Below the pieces are notes generated by a model. The model made no database searches. It was given only the letters and a program-made list of their open reading frames with translations, and had not been told where the DNA came from. Shown here piece after piece: positions 25,243 through 35,872 of a stretch of DNA of 64,000 nt. The position numbers and the translations under genes are program-made. Position 1 is the first letter of the stretch. Each line of letters opens with the position of its first letter. The DNA lies in assembly GCA_001600495.1 (NCBI GenBank), contig BCKE01000003.1, forward strand, positions 722,537 through 786,536. The letters run 5' to 3'. The stretch comes from Pilasporangium apinafurcum (lineage: Eukaryota; Oomycota; Peronosporomycetes; Pythiales; Pythiaceae).

Positions 25243-26828
25243 TCAATCGTCTTCACTTTTCGCTTCACATTCAGCGGGTAAATATGACAGCAGCTTCTCA
25301 GGAACCATTTGCTTCAGTTCTGCATAAGGAGCCTTGTGGAAGTTCAGCCGCCGCAGGATTTCGGTATCATCGTTGATCTCAAACGGCGCACTAAAATTGA
25401 AGAAAATATCCTGTCGATCTTCAGACATCTCACACTGGATCACTGTATCTTTGCTCGTATTGACCACGATAAATGGGAGAAAGATCCGTCCTTCGTCTTG
25501 CAATGTGTTTGCAGCCGAGGCGGATGCAGCAGCAGCTTCAGTCTTTTTTCGCTCAGCATTTCGCTTGAGCAGATTCTTCATCGCTACTTGCTATAAAAGA
25601 CATAGAGTTCATTAGGAAAACAGTTACCAGATCATTGACTTGGTAACGCTATGCATGTCGTACCTGAACCAATAGGTCCTGCAGATGCTGCTTTTTTTGC
25701 TCAAGACTTTTCATCCGCTCATTCCGTTCCGCCTATAGCAAAAATTGTATGTGATCAAATACTAATACATATCTTGGATGAGACTGCCAAATTGAAGACA
25801 GTATACCAAGAGCATTTCCGTGTCGTGCTGGAGGTTCGATGGAAGTCCTTTCCATCGAATTTCTTTCCGCTCTTTAGAGATAATATCCATGGCCATCAGC
25901 ACATTGAGCGCATCATAGACTCGTCGACGGATATTCTTCTCATCATATACCTGTTCGTTATTGTTCGACAGATTGCCACTCAATTATTACATCCAGCCAA
26001 AGAGAAGTATGCATTCTACCTTAGTCTTACCGAATCATTAGGTCGCATTGTGACGAACTCGCGCACCAGTTCATCAGCTACTTCATTATAGGAAGTCACG
26101 TGCTTTTCTTCCACCTTTTGGCAAACCTTCATGCTGAAATGCCGCAATCCTTTGTTGATTTTCACGTACTTGCGCTTCTTTGCCGACGAGCTATGAGGAA
26201 ACAATTCGCCCAGCCATTTACAACACATACCGTCAGATAATTCAAAGCCAAACGATGCATTCAGCGGTAGCAAATACACGTACGCGCCACCAAACGTTGG
26301 ACTGCCTGCGTCCGAGGCAGCAGACAAGGGGCGCTTGCCGTTGCTTGGCTTAGCGACCGGAGTTTCCTCCTGGACTGGCTCTTGTTTGATATCCACAAGG
26401 ATCCCGTCTTTCATCAATCCTGCTTCGGTCGCCATTTTCTCCAATCCTTGTGCTTGCATCAGATTCACAAAGTCGTCATGCAGACTGCTAGGCGTGACCG
26501 ACGTATTGAGTGCATCTTCACCGAATGGTTTTGCTGCTGAAACATCACCATCTGTGTCCGAATACGAAGCAAAATGGTGAGAAAAATCTACATTTAATCG
26601 ACAAAACCAACGCATACATCCTCTCTCGCACTTACTTCCAGGAATGTCATCTTTCTCTTCCAAATCCATTTCGGTCAGCTTTTTTAACTCTCGTCGCGTC
26701 ACGCGTGGTTTGACAGCATTATGACTTGTTGCGGCAGCAGTAACACGCTTCTTCGCGGCTAATCGCGCAGGCGCCTTGGGTGTGCTCGTCTTCGCGACCG
26801 GAGTCTCTTGGACATGCTGTTCCACCAT
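25243..26828 (-). CDS. DP (E2F dimerisation partner) transcription factor
   Basis: Five exons in transcript order: 26828-26636, 26587-26031, 25950-25807, 25732-25664 and 25590-25243, giving 436 residues. Residues 1 to about 195 are a Lys/Ala/Glu-rich, probably disordered N-terminus. The winged-helix DNA-binding domain follows: [26 protein letters not shown], then [19 protein letters not shown] and the family hallmark [11 protein letters not shown]. After it come a coiled-coil dimerisation region ([25 protein letters not shown]) and the DP-specific C-terminal domain (LPFIIVNTSK-like, here [15 protein letters not shown]). DP proteins pair with E2F to control S-phase genes. The ATG at 26828 is chosen because the frame upstream offers only a GTG. 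Intron 1 (26635-26588) is 48 bp, a multiple of three and stop-free, so a retained-intron isoform would also be translatable. Confidence 0.92.
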
Positions 26829-27390
26829 TGTTTCTCGTATCTCCTCGTTACCAAACCGCACAGTCGAACCCCACTAGCTGAACAACCAAATGAGCATGCA
26901 ATCAAAACGAAAGCAACAGTCTATGAGTGAACTTGTGTCCTCATCGAAGGCATCCGCAAACAAGTTACTGTACAAATGCACACAGTGGAGAGGCGACTAA
27001 AGAAGCAGCACCCCTGGGTTGTTCCACCTGCTACAACATGGTGTTGCAAGAGTAATCAAGGCCTGTACTACTCCATTTCCTTCCTCCTCCTCCTTCTTTC
27101 TGTCTTGGTATTCACTCACTCGTGCACAGTCACGCATGTACACGCATTAGAAGCATCTTACCAGTCTCCACGAAGGCGCTAATCAATGGCGATTTCCGTG
27201 TTGTTCTGTTATTTTTTGCCTACGAAAGAGGGAAATTTACACGCCAAAACATGATTGATATTATTTTATCCAATAAAAGCTAACTTTTAGCGTTAATTAC
27301 TTGTTTTATTGGATAAAATTCGTATTTTATTTGGGGACACTTTGTGCGAGTTTCCGTTCGCCCCGCGCTACCACAAGAAGAGCAAGCGAA
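26829..27390. promoter_or_regulatory. Divergent promoter region between DP and Mago nashi genes
   Basis: No coding sequence is supported. A plus-strand frame at 26976-27182 has a Leu-rich hydrophobic run but no other protein character and lies in pyrimidine-rich promoter DNA. The main feature is the 16-bp inverted repeat at 27263-27319, listed separately. Confidence 0.5.
27263..27319. repeat. Perfect 16-bp inverted repeat carrying two opposed CCAAT boxes
   Basis: ATTTTATCCAATAAAA at 27263-27278 is repeated exactly in reverse complement at 27304-27319, with a 25-bp spacer. Each arm contains one CCAAT box, the target of the NF-Y (CBF) trimer. The repeat ends 72 bp before the Mago nashi ATG, a position expected for a core-promoter-proximal element. 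Confidence 0.7.
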
Positions 27391-28297
27391 ATGCCTCGTG
27401 AAGATGATTTCTACGTGCGCTACTAGTACGTCCACTGAAGCGCTTATGGGCTGCATAAATACAGTTGCGAGTATGCTAACATTCCTGCTGTCTTGCCATG
27501 TGGGGAAATAATGCAGTGTGGGCCACCGTGGCAAGTTTGGCCACGAGTTCATGGAGTTTGAGTTCCGCGCCGATGGGAAGCTTCGTTATGCTAACAACTC
27601 AAATTATAAGAAGGACTCCATGATCAGAAAAGAAGGTACTCTAATGTGATGGTTACGCGAGACTAGTACATATATTTATCATCTTGTGTGTCTGATCCTG
27701 TTCTCATGGTGTCGTTGATGGTTTTCTTCAGTGACTGTGACCAAGGCAGTGATCGAAGAGGTCAAGCGCATCATTAGAGATAGTGAAATCACCAAGTATG
27801 TTTGTTGCTTTGGCTATGAAGCATGACTGTGTATTGTAGCACGCGAAGGCGATGCTAATTGCGTTGAGTTGTATTTGATGCACATTTGTGTAGGGAAGAT
27901 GATAAAGACTGGCCAGAACCTGATCGCGTTGGACGGCAAGAACTAGAGGTCATTCTAGGCGATGAACACATTTCCTTCACTGTACGTCATGCTCGATGGT
28001 TGTTAGATAGCTACCAAGTATGGTTTGCATCGTTCTCATCGTGTATGCATAATTGATGTTGATTGATTGTAAATAGTGCGCAAAGATCGGTTCGCTCTTG
28101 GATGTACAAGATAGCAAAGACCCCGAGGGGTTACGCGTGCTCTACTACTTGGTACAAGATCTCAAGTGCCTGGTGTTTTCGCTCATCACGCTCCATTTTA
28201 AGGTAACCATCATCGAACGCTTAACCCACTACCCGATTGCGTTCTTCTAACACATGATATTGTGCCATTACGTATTTAGATTAAGCCCATTCCATAG
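27391..28297 (+). CDS. MAGO: Mago nashi, exon junction complex subunit
   Basis: Six exons: 27391-27425, 27517-27635, 27732-27795, 27894-27981, 28077-28202 and 28280-28297. They encode 149 residues, the normal family length. The sequence follows the Mago fold end to end: [80 protein letters not shown] and the terminal KIKPIP. Mago binds Y14 (RBM8A), and the pair locks eIF4A3 onto spliced mRNA as the core of the exon junction complex, which acts in mRNA export, localisation and nonsense-mediated decay. Six exons in a 450-nt frame, the last only 18 nt, show how intron-rich small genes are here. Confidence 0.97.
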
Positions 28298-28786
28298 GAC
28301 AATCACAGTTTTCTGCTATGGTAAGCGGACTAGATAAAATATAGCATCTCACCGTTTATTTGGTCACCAACGAAGCAGGATCTGAACTACTACATCCATG
28401 CACTCGCAAGAAGTCCCTTGCAGCATATCCTCGAATTCATATTTTACACAAGCATAATAAGAGCATAACGTATCCGGTCGTCCGGATAATAACGACTCTT
28501 TCTTCTGTGCAGAAGGAAGGATAGGGGATTCAGCATGTTTAAAACATTTATATTTCTTGGTAAAAAACAGTATGCTACCGTCCGATCGCTCCGTTGCTCC
28601 TCTAGAGGAGGAGAAAAAAAGAGAAGTGAGTGCGGGCGTTGGTAATAATTCCACGGCGGACGGCAGAAGAGAGAAGAAAAAAGGCCGCACGTGAAGAAAG
28701 AGAAGAAAAAAAAAAGCAAATTCTTTCTCTATTACTACTACTACCGCTTTCTCTACTGGACGGACAAGACAACTATAACACAGAGA
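28298..28786. other. Mago 3' flank and Rab5 promoter with purine-rich tracts
   Basis: No gene is supported. From about 28600 to 28720 the plus strand is strongly purine-rich (GAGGAGGAG, GAAGAAAGAGAAG), then turns pyrimidine-rich (CTACTACTAC) just before the Rab5 start. A CACGTG hexamer lies at about 28688-28693. Such tracts are common in oomycete 5' leaders. Open frames across them are compositional. Confidence 0.45.
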
Positions 28787-29613
28787 ATGATGGCGCAGGG
28801 AAAGACGTGTCACTTTAAACTGGTACTACTCGGCGATACGGCGGTCGGGAAATCGTGTCTGGTCGTTCGGTTCGTGCGTGATGAATTCTTTGAGTTCCAG
28901 GAACCCACTATCGGAGGTGCGTGTGGGTCTCGGAACGAATGCGAATAGAAAGAAGACCGTAAATGCTCAATACGATCATATTTGTGGTGTATAGCTGCCT
29001 TTTTGACACAGACGGTGAGCTTAGACGATGGTCTAACTGTCAAATTTGAGATCTGGGATACCGCTGGACAAGGTGAAGAAGCTTTGCTATTAGGAAGGGT
29101 ACATCATTTCGTGGAATTGATTTAAATTGTGGTCCTTTGCTCTCTTGCTCTGTAGAACGCTATCGTAGCTTAGCACCAATGTATTATCGAGGCGCTGCCG
29201 CTGCCATCGTTGTGTATGATGTTACGAACAAGGTGCGGCACCTATACTTTAGTGATGCATCTTCACTTATGCCCTTGCTGATCGGATATGTGCTACGATA
29301 GGATTCGTTCACAGGTGCAAAGTCGTGGGTGAAGGAACTGCAACGCCGTGGTGACCCGAATGTGGTCATTGCACTCGCTGGCAACAAAGCCGATCTGGAA
29401 GCGCGTCGCAAAGTGGACTTTGAAGAAGCGCATCAGTATGCGGAAGACAATGACATCCTTCATATGGAAACGTCGGCTAAGACGGCTGTGAATGTCAAGG
29501 ATTTATTTGTTGCCATCGCGAAGCGGTTGCCGAAGAACCCACCTCAACCCGAGCGTGAAGCCTTCCCGATCACGCCTCCAACGGCCAACAAGTCCAAGAG
29601 CGGCTGCTGTTAA
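28787..29613 (+). CDS. RAB5: Rab5-type small GTPase
   Basis: Exons 28787-28916, 28995-29072, 29156-29232 and 29302-29613 give 198 residues. Two adjacent ATGs (28787, 28790) could each start it. All G motifs are present: P-loop GDTAVGKS, switch I ending EPTIGAAF, WDTAGQERY, NKAD, and ETSAK. The C-terminus ends in KSGCC for double geranylgeranylation. The combination [13 protein letters not shown] and [19 protein letters not shown] is characteristic of the Rab5/Rab22 group. Rab5 directs early endosome fusion and recruits FYVE-domain effectors through PI3P production. The switch II intron falls directly after the catalytic Gln of WDTAGQ. It follows Mago in the same orientation, 490 bp downstream, with no sign of shared function. 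Confidence 0.94.
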
Positions 29614-30007
29614 ATGGAGACGACCGCAAAATGTGGCAACAATAAAGAGCCCAGTTGCACGCCACTTAGAGCGTCCCATCATACTGTGTTAATGGAGAGA
29701 GTGGATGAGTCGGTAGATTGGTCCGTGACGAACGTGACAGGAGAGTTTTGCGCGCTGGAGGATTGAGTACGCTGACACGGAGGCTACTCTGTTCGGAAGT
29801 TCATGTTTAATCTAATATCTATATTTGAGCAAATCTTGGTCTGGTATCTGTTGACTTTTGAAGTACATGTGGAACCACATATACACTTTAATGTATAGCA
29901 TGAATTGATGCATCAAGAGAAGTAAACATCACAACACAATGAGTCACGTTTCAATGTTGCTCTGTTTACATCAATATATTCAGTGTCAGAACAAGCTTAT
30001 TTGCAGC
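29614..30007. other. Intergenic region between Rab5 and ORMDL (convergent 3' ends)
   Basis: No gene or RNA feature is seen. The sequence becomes AT-rich after 29800, and an AATAAA lies at 29640-29645 just past the Rab5 stop, a candidate polyadenylation signal. Confidence 0.45.
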
Positions 30008-30591
30008 TTATTCGTCCTTGTTCTTCTTAGCTACATCGTCAATGCCAACCGTGGAATTGATACCGAAGATACGCACACGATCGAGCTCGGGTAGCTTGGC
30101 TAAAATCAACGTCGCCCAGATAGGGAAATTGATAAAGAGATGACGCGGGTCATAGTCAGTCGCCACACACGCCGCCAAGAAAAGAGCGGTGGGCACAAGC
30201 ATCAAGAACTTCTTGGTGCCAGTCCAGGGATGGCCCTGGTCGATTTGTTCATAGAAAGTGAGTTCACGATAGTCACCCATACTGTTCGAGTCATCGGGCG
30301 AGCCTTTGATCCAGTGCATGATGCCAAACGAAACCTGTCGTCGAAAACATTCATCGAGAACAAAAGTATCATTAAAACACTATCCAAATGAATGGTATTA
30401 ATTAAGATAAAGAAATGGAAAGCGCATACCACTCCATGGATGACGTTCACAGCCGTCCAGGCGTCTGGCGCTGGGAAGAAAATGGGCATGAACATGTATA
30501 GCGCGCCCAACAGTAACGCGTAGAATGTCCAGAACCCTCGTGAGTCCATCCAGTTCACGTTCTTGTTCGTGTCCACTGAAATATCCGTCAT
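30008..30591 (-). CDS. ORMDL: ORMDL family regulator of serine palmitoyltransferase
   Basis: Two exons in transcript order, 30591-30430 and 30334-30008, encode 162 residues, the usual family length. The family signature is clear: WMDSRGFWTFYALLLG, WTAVNVIHGV, HWIKGSPDD, LTFYEQIDQG, TGTKKFLMLVPTALFL, and the C-terminal LPELDRVRIFGINS. Four hydrophobic stretches match the four-helix ER membrane topology. ORMDL/Orm proteins bind serine palmitoyltransferase and restrain sphingolipid synthesis in response to ceramide. The start at 30591 follows a pyrimidine-rich leader; the open frame upstream is not protein-like. The Ser cluster phosphorylated in yeast Orm1/2 is absent from the short N-terminus. 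Confidence 0.95.
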
Positions 30592-31284
30592 ATTCCTTTT
30601 CTTCTCCTGCCTTTGATGTTGCCGCTCTTCCTTCTTTCCTTTGCTTGTTTGCTTGTCTTTCTTTCGTTTGTTGCTGGTGAAGAGAAAAAGAACGGCAATC
30701 ACTTCTTTCCCCCTCCTCACCTTCAATGCGAAACCTGAAGTTCTTATGATTGGAAGAAAAAAATTAGTGAAAGCCAATCATAATCCATTATTGTACAAAA
30801 ATCCAATTGTAGAAAATCCGTTGGACAAGCCCCACCAAAATACTGGCTATTTTAGATATTTACCAGTAAAAAAGTGAAAAATAATGGTAACTTTTACGAA
30901 TGGGAGTAATATCGAAATAGGGACTATTGCGTGCCTCCCCTCTGTTTTAGCATAAACTATCGCCTAGAACTCGTGGCACTGTACAATGATTCTTTCGTTT
31001 CCCTGCATTTTGATCAGGAAACCCGCATAGGTGCACGCACGCCTCCGCTCGAGTCTTGCTAAGCTATCACTGTAAGTGTAAGCAGTGCACGCCGACTAAT
31101 GGATTACGCCTATGTATTTGTTGTCGCTAATCCATCACCTGTTTATCTATGTAGTGGCAGCACCTGTCGCAAGAGGTAATTCGGTGCGACATTCTGCTCA
31201 TACACAGAAAACTAGAGAGGAGAGCCAAGGGGAGAAACGAGCCTGTTCGAAATTTATTCACCGTAGCGCGAACTGGGAGTAAAC
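30592..31284. promoter_or_regulatory. Divergent promoter region between ORMDL and TRAPPC8
   Basis: No coding sequence is supported. The region includes the 10-bp CCAAT inverted repeat at 30744-30783 and CT-rich DNA next to ORMDL. Nothing else stands out. Confidence 0.5.
30744..30783. repeat. Perfect 10-bp inverted repeat with opposed CCAAT boxes
   Basis: TTATGATTGG at 30744-30753 pairs exactly with CCAATCATAA at 30774-30783 across a 20-bp spacer. It lies 153-192 bp upstream of the ORMDL ATG and has the same design (ATTGG...CCAAT) as the repeat in front of Mago nashi, with the boxes facing the opposite way. Confidence 0.6.
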
Positions 31285-34200
31285 ATGGACGCCATGGAGA
31301 AATGGGTCCACGAGACTTATGCGCCGATCGTGCTGACATGCACGACATCTGAGGTCGAGCGCATCTCGCAGAAGAACAACCTTTCGTTCGCGGATTTACT
31401 CAATGGTTTCTCCATGATCACCGACGCGGACACACCGATCCGATCGGTGTCCCATCAGTTCACACTCACGAATTTCAATTTTCGATTTATTGGGGCCAGT
31501 CAGTTTAACGCATTGCCGCTCGCCGATGCAACGCGTTTAATCAATGAAAGTGTGACGCTCTGCCCACCTGCACCAGCAACGGGGTCGTCTGCTCTGATCG
31601 ATCTTGACTTCCCCAAGATCAATACCATTGAGGATGTTCCTGTGTACTTACGCGCCATTGGTGTCACGGAGAATAGCGACCCCTTGCCTTGGTATCGTGA
31701 GTTCACGCGGACACTAATGGATACGTTTCGAGGCGAAGAAGCGAGCATGATGTGGCAGCCCGCAGCGATGCTACTCATTGTGTCCTCCACGGAGGGTAAT
31801 CCACGGCATTGCTTTGAGGAACTCGGTGCGTCGCAGAACCTGCCGCCATCGTTTCATCAAGGATTGTATGACCCCAACGTTCCTAAGTACTATCTGGTGG
31901 TGCATGACACTTGCGAAACCGAAGGCACTGGTATTGACCCCGATGCCATTCTACGCAATTTAAATCTCCCAACTCCAAATGCTGCAGTGTTACGTGTAAA
32001 TTCCGTTCCAGATGACCAAGCCAACGATAAGCATTCCCATATCTGGCGAAAACACCCGTTTGTGCGTCCACCGCTTTTTCCGGTGAATGTAGGAACGTTT
32101 TCTTCGGTTACCGACCATATTGGCGGAATATTATCCAACGAAGATGTCGCACGTATTCACAGCTTTGTGCGCGAGTTTGGGCTGCGGTTCGTCTTGCCAT
32201 CACTTGAAGCACGGATCTTCCAGCTCAATGAAATTGTATCGGCCATGAAAAAAGGTGTGAAAAACGTATTCAAGTCGTGGCTACGCAAGCCGAAAGATAT
32301 ATCTACCCGCTCCTCTGGTGTTGGTACGAGTGGATCAAATGGCTCTGTGACGTATCGCTTTGACTCGATTGAATCTCAAACGCGTCTGCTGGGAGATACT
32401 GCCTTCATGATCCACGATTATGACTTAGCATTGCAGATGTACCGACTGGCTCGAGACGATTACAAGTCAGACAAGTCCATGTTTCATGGCGCAAGCACTA
32501 ACGAAATGATTGCATTATGCCTGTTACTCACAAAAGGTTCACCGATGCAAATGACGAACGCTCTAGAGGCAGCTAGCTCAATCTATATGAAGGTCAATAA
32601 TGTGATCACGTCTCGGTTAGCTGTTCGATCAGCCGTCATTGCAGGGGAACTTTACCACACGCTGAGCCACTCGGGTTTGTTCACAGATTACATGGACAAT
32701 GCATCAGCAGCATTGATTCGAGGATCGACAATGGAGCAGGGTATTTGTTCTGCTGTCTTGATGGAACGAGCTGCGTTATGTGATATTCAGTCGCGTTTAC
32801 CAAAATTCCGAAAGTATGGATTTCGAATGGTGATGGCTGGTCACATCTATGATTCTTTGGGACATGGTCCTCATTCGGCGAGATGTTATGCATTGGCACG
32901 TGCAATTTATGATTGCAGTGGATGGTTCCAGGTTGAAGATCATATCAATTTCACGTTAGCCCAACAGGCAAACCGATTGAACGACCCCATGGTATCAATC
33001 AATTTATTTCTGAAGCTAATTGGTACAGGCAGAAACTCAGCTAGTCAACAAGAGGCTTTGCTGTACGAGTTTGGGTTAATTGTAAAGGAGTTTTTATTGA
33101 CAGCAGATTCCCGATCATCATCTAGAACAACTGGTGGATCAATTTTAGTCAGAGACGGGAAGGACCATACGAAGAAATTGTGGATCAAAGATTTGTGCAT
33201 GCCTGAGTTGGATGACAAATCGACCGTAGTGTTTGCGCCAGTGAATGCTTTTGGAATTAATCGAGATATCGATGGCAATCCAATGGAAAAAGATCGATGG
33301 AAGGAGTTAGAAGAGTTGGTTGACAAGCAAAACCGACTGCACCAGTATGCCATGTCTGCTGGCACCTCAGGCAATACTGACGGAAAAGAAAGAAGCAAAT
33401 GGCTAGCACCAACACAAGCGTATGCAATGCTGTATCGAAATAAGAAAAACGCCGTGAACAAGGTGCCAGAAAATTACGCACTAGGAGAGAAAATTTATGT
33501 GGAGTTTGTTATGAAAAATCCCCTTTCATGCGCAGTTGATGTGGAAAATGTTCATCTCTATGGAAAATTTGAAGTGGCGGGAGATAGCTCAGAAACCTTC
33601 GACGTACCTGAAACGATAGAGGAGGGAGAAGTTCGCATTGCTGTTGATAGCGTAAATCTACAACTTCTCCCTTGCAGTGAGGAGCGCGTCCGCTTAGCTA
33701 TGTGTCCGAATGTTCGTGGGAAGCTTAGTATTATTGGTGTGCGATGGTCAGTTTGTGGTGGTGATGTTCATGGGGAGCATGCGTTCAACATTCCTGGTCC
33801 CTTATTACAAGACACTCGCGCTAATAGAGAAGGGCGTGCCCGAGCCCCGAATATGAGTCTGATTGCGAATGTTGTTGGTCCAATGCCATGGTTGGGTGTG
33901 AAGATAGACTATTGTCCGTATGATGTCTTTGTGGGTGAGGTCATCAAAATGAAGGTAACGTTGGTCAACTCAGGTACTGCTGGCTTAGCGGGATTGCAGC
34001 TGAGTTGTCCAGATCTCCTATTATGTGTTTCAACTGCGGATATTCCAACAAGCGAGAACCTGGCTCCATACATTGGCGCCAGCGGCCAAGTGTTAGACTT
34101 AAGTGATGTCACATTAGCCCCTGGTGAGAGTAAGAATATCGTTATTTGGGCAAAAGGATCGGTCGTTGGACGCCAAGAAGTCCCTCTACTATTTAGATAC

Positions 34201-35616
34201 ATGCGGGCAGCCAGTGGGGATGCACAGACCACACCAATGTTTCGTGCAGTGAAGATAAAAGTGGAACTCAATTTTGTTCCATGCGTTGATGTATCTTACT
34301 CGATTGATCCAAGCTTTGCATCGAATGGGGAGTACGTCATTGGAGTTACTGTTCAAAATCAACGACGCGATGCTGGTACTGACGCACCACATGGTATCGT
34401 GCGCTTGGAGAATGTATTATGTGTCAGTAACTTTTGGACTATCAAAAGATTTGATACCCCCAAGTCCACCCACATAGCTGATGACCAACCTACACCACGT
34501 GACTCAACTCAACTTGGTTTCCACGAAGCAAGTACAACGTATTTCCGGGTGATTCCTTGTGATGCAAGTAGCCCTAAGGTCACCTACCAGTCGAGTTTGC
34601 TGTCGCTAAGTTCTCAAGACGCTGCCCTAAATGATGTGTTTACGAAATTACCACTAGAGCAATTCCTGTGTCTTGAACACGCACAAGACTTAATTCGGAG
34701 TGCAAATGCCGGCGACGCAGATGGTAATGAAGGGAAGCGTGGCGGCGGATTTCGAACAATTCAAAGCGTTCGTCGAGAAAACAAGGCGCTAAAGACACAG
34801 CAAAATAATGGAGAGATTGATGCAACTATTCTCAAGAATGACCCTCAACCGACATCAAAGGGAGCATTATTGTCGTCACAGGATGTTGATGGTCACCTTA
34901 TCCTCGTTTGGTCTACGGAACGATCTCAATTTGACAGTTCGGAACAGAGAAGCACGTTAGTTGTTGGTCAAACGAACATGCCATCCATTCGAGTACGGCA
35001 ACCTCTTCGATCAAACGCGTGTCCTCTAACACTTACGCTCAGTTATGAGGATTCAATTTCATTGAGACCACTCAACGAAGCAGCGATATCTGGTCGTTGC
35101 TTTGGAGAGCTCGATATCCTCATGACCGTTCGCAACGATTCCACTCTCAGTTCTCCACCGATTGATTTTACGCTGGAGCTGCTTCATCCCCAGGAAGCAA
35201 AGCCGTTCCCATCTGACCACATCAGTCATGCTCGTCAGGGCAAAGCGTCTAACCTTGTCGGGCTTTTCGCACCGGGTGTCACTCCAGCACCTCACTTCTT
35301 TTGGGCTGGTGTGACGAAGAAAAGAATTTCCGGTTTTTCTCCAAATGCGCAAGTAACGATCAATCTCAAGGCGTGCTTTATGGCATCAGGAGTGTACGAT
35401 TTGAATCGTTTCCGATTTACGATTCACTCCACTGCAGGAACAACGAATGCGCAGGCAGCGCCAACAACATTTGTTTTCCCTGTAGAATATTTGGTATACG
35501 TGAAACCACCGACCTCATCTGGTGAAGTAATCACACACGAAAACAACCTTGCAGACGTCACCGAGCTATTTCATAACGGAGTGGGTGCTAACGATGAGTT
35601 AATAGCCGTGCCGTGA
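31285..35616 (+). CDS. TRAPPC8: TRAPPC8/Trs85-like subunit of the TRAPP III complex
   Basis: A single exon of 1,443 residues, close to animal TRAPPC8 (about 1,435). The start carries the family's N-terminal region (APIVLTCTTSEVERI), followed by PLPWYREFTRTLMDTFRGEEA and KYYLVVHDTCE. The middle is helical-repeat-like, with the typical SQTRLLGDTAFMIHDYDLALQMYRLARDDYKSDK block (about residue 365). The C-terminal third consists of Ig-like beta segments, as in other Trs85/TRAPPC8 proteins. TRAPP III is the nucleotide-exchange factor for Rab1/Ypt1 and acts in ER-Golgi traffic and autophagosome formation. No intron is needed despite the length. Confidence 0.93.
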   Translation: MDAMEKWVHETYAPIVLTCTTSEVERISQKNNLSFADLLNGFSMITDADTPIRSVSHQFTLTNFNFRFIGASQFNALPLADATRLINESVTLCPPAPATGSSALIDLDFPKINTIEDVPVYLRAIGVTENSDPLPWYREFTRTLMDTFRGEEASMMWQPAAMLLIVSSTEGNPRHCFEELGASQNLPPSFHQGLYDPNVPKYYLVVHDTCETEGTGIDPDAILRNLNLPTPNAAVLRVNSVPDDQANDKHSHIWRKHPFVRPPLFPVNVGTFSSVTDHIGGILSNEDVARIHSFVREFGLRFVLPSLEARIFQLNEIVSAMKKGVKNVFKSWLRKPKDISTRSSGVGTSGSNGSVTYRFDSIESQTRLLGDTAFMIHDYDLALQMYRLARDDYKSDKSMFHGASTNEMIALCLLLTKGSPMQMTNALEAASSIYMKVNNVITSRLAVRSAVIAGELYHTLSHSGLFTDYMDNASAALIRGSTMEQGICSAVLMERAALCDIQSRLPKFRKYGFRMVMAGHIYDSLGHGPHSARCYALARAIYDCSGWFQVEDHINFTLAQQANRLNDPMVSINLFLKLIGTGRNSASQQEALLYEFGLIVKEFLLTADSRSSSRTTGGSILVRDGKDHTKKLWIKDLCMPELDDKSTVVFAPVNAFGINRDIDGNPMEKDRWKELEELVDKQNRLHQYAMSAGTSGNTDGKERSKWLAPTQAYAMLYRNKKNAVNKVPENYALGEKIYVEFVMKNPLSCAVDVENVHLYGKFEVAGDSSETFDVPETIEEGEVRIAVDSVNLQLLPCSEERVRLAMCPNVRGKLSIIGVRWSVCGGDVHGEHAFNIPGPLLQDTRANREGRARAPNMSLIANVVGPMPWLGVKIDYCPYDVFVGEVIKMKVTLVNSGTAGLAGLQLSCPDLLLCVSTADIPTSENLAPYIGASGQVLDLSDVTLAPGESKNIVIWAKGSVVGRQEVPLLFRYMRAASGDAQTTPMFRAVKIKVELNFVPCVDVSYSIDPSFASNGEYVIGVTVQNQRRDAGTDAPHGIVRLENVLCVSNFWTIKRFDTPKSTHIADDQPTPRDSTQLGFHEASTTYFRVIPCDASSPKVTYQSSLLSLSSQDAALNDVFTKLPLEQFLCLEHAQDLIRSANAGDADGNEGKRGGGFRTIQSVRRENKALKTQQNNGEIDATILKNDPQPTSKGALLSSQDVDGHLILVWSTERSQFDSSEQRSTLVVGQTNMPSIRVRQPLRSNACPLTLTLSYEDSISLRPLNEAAISGRCFGELDILMTVRNDSTLSSPPIDFTLELLHPQEAKPFPSDHISHARQGKASNLVGLFAPGVTPAPHFFWAGVTKKRISGFSPNAQVTINLKACFMASGVYDLNRFRFTIHSTAGTTNAQAAPTTFVFPVEYLVYVKPPTSSGEVITHENNLADVTELFHNGVGANDELIAVP

Positions 35617-35872
35617 AGAAAGATGAACGCTTTACAAGCGCACATGAATAGATGATTTTCGATTTGTTCTGTGTCAACATATTGCTGGGCAGAGTTGTAA
35701 ATTCATAAACACAGGTGGTCCTATTTTTGGTTGCATGCATCAGATGCTGCAGTACGGGTTTTCGTTCTTATGAACGTGATGGTAAATTATGAGATCCAAG
35801 TTGCTGTGGAATATGCTCATTTTTCTTGTAAATACCAATAGTTGGGAATAAAGTGCACAGAATTCAACGAGA

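Noticed and set aside
26976-27182. Plus-strand frame with a Leu-rich hydrophobic run, resembling a signal peptide
   Set aside because: The run comes from CTC/CTT-rich promoter DNA; nothing protein-like follows it.
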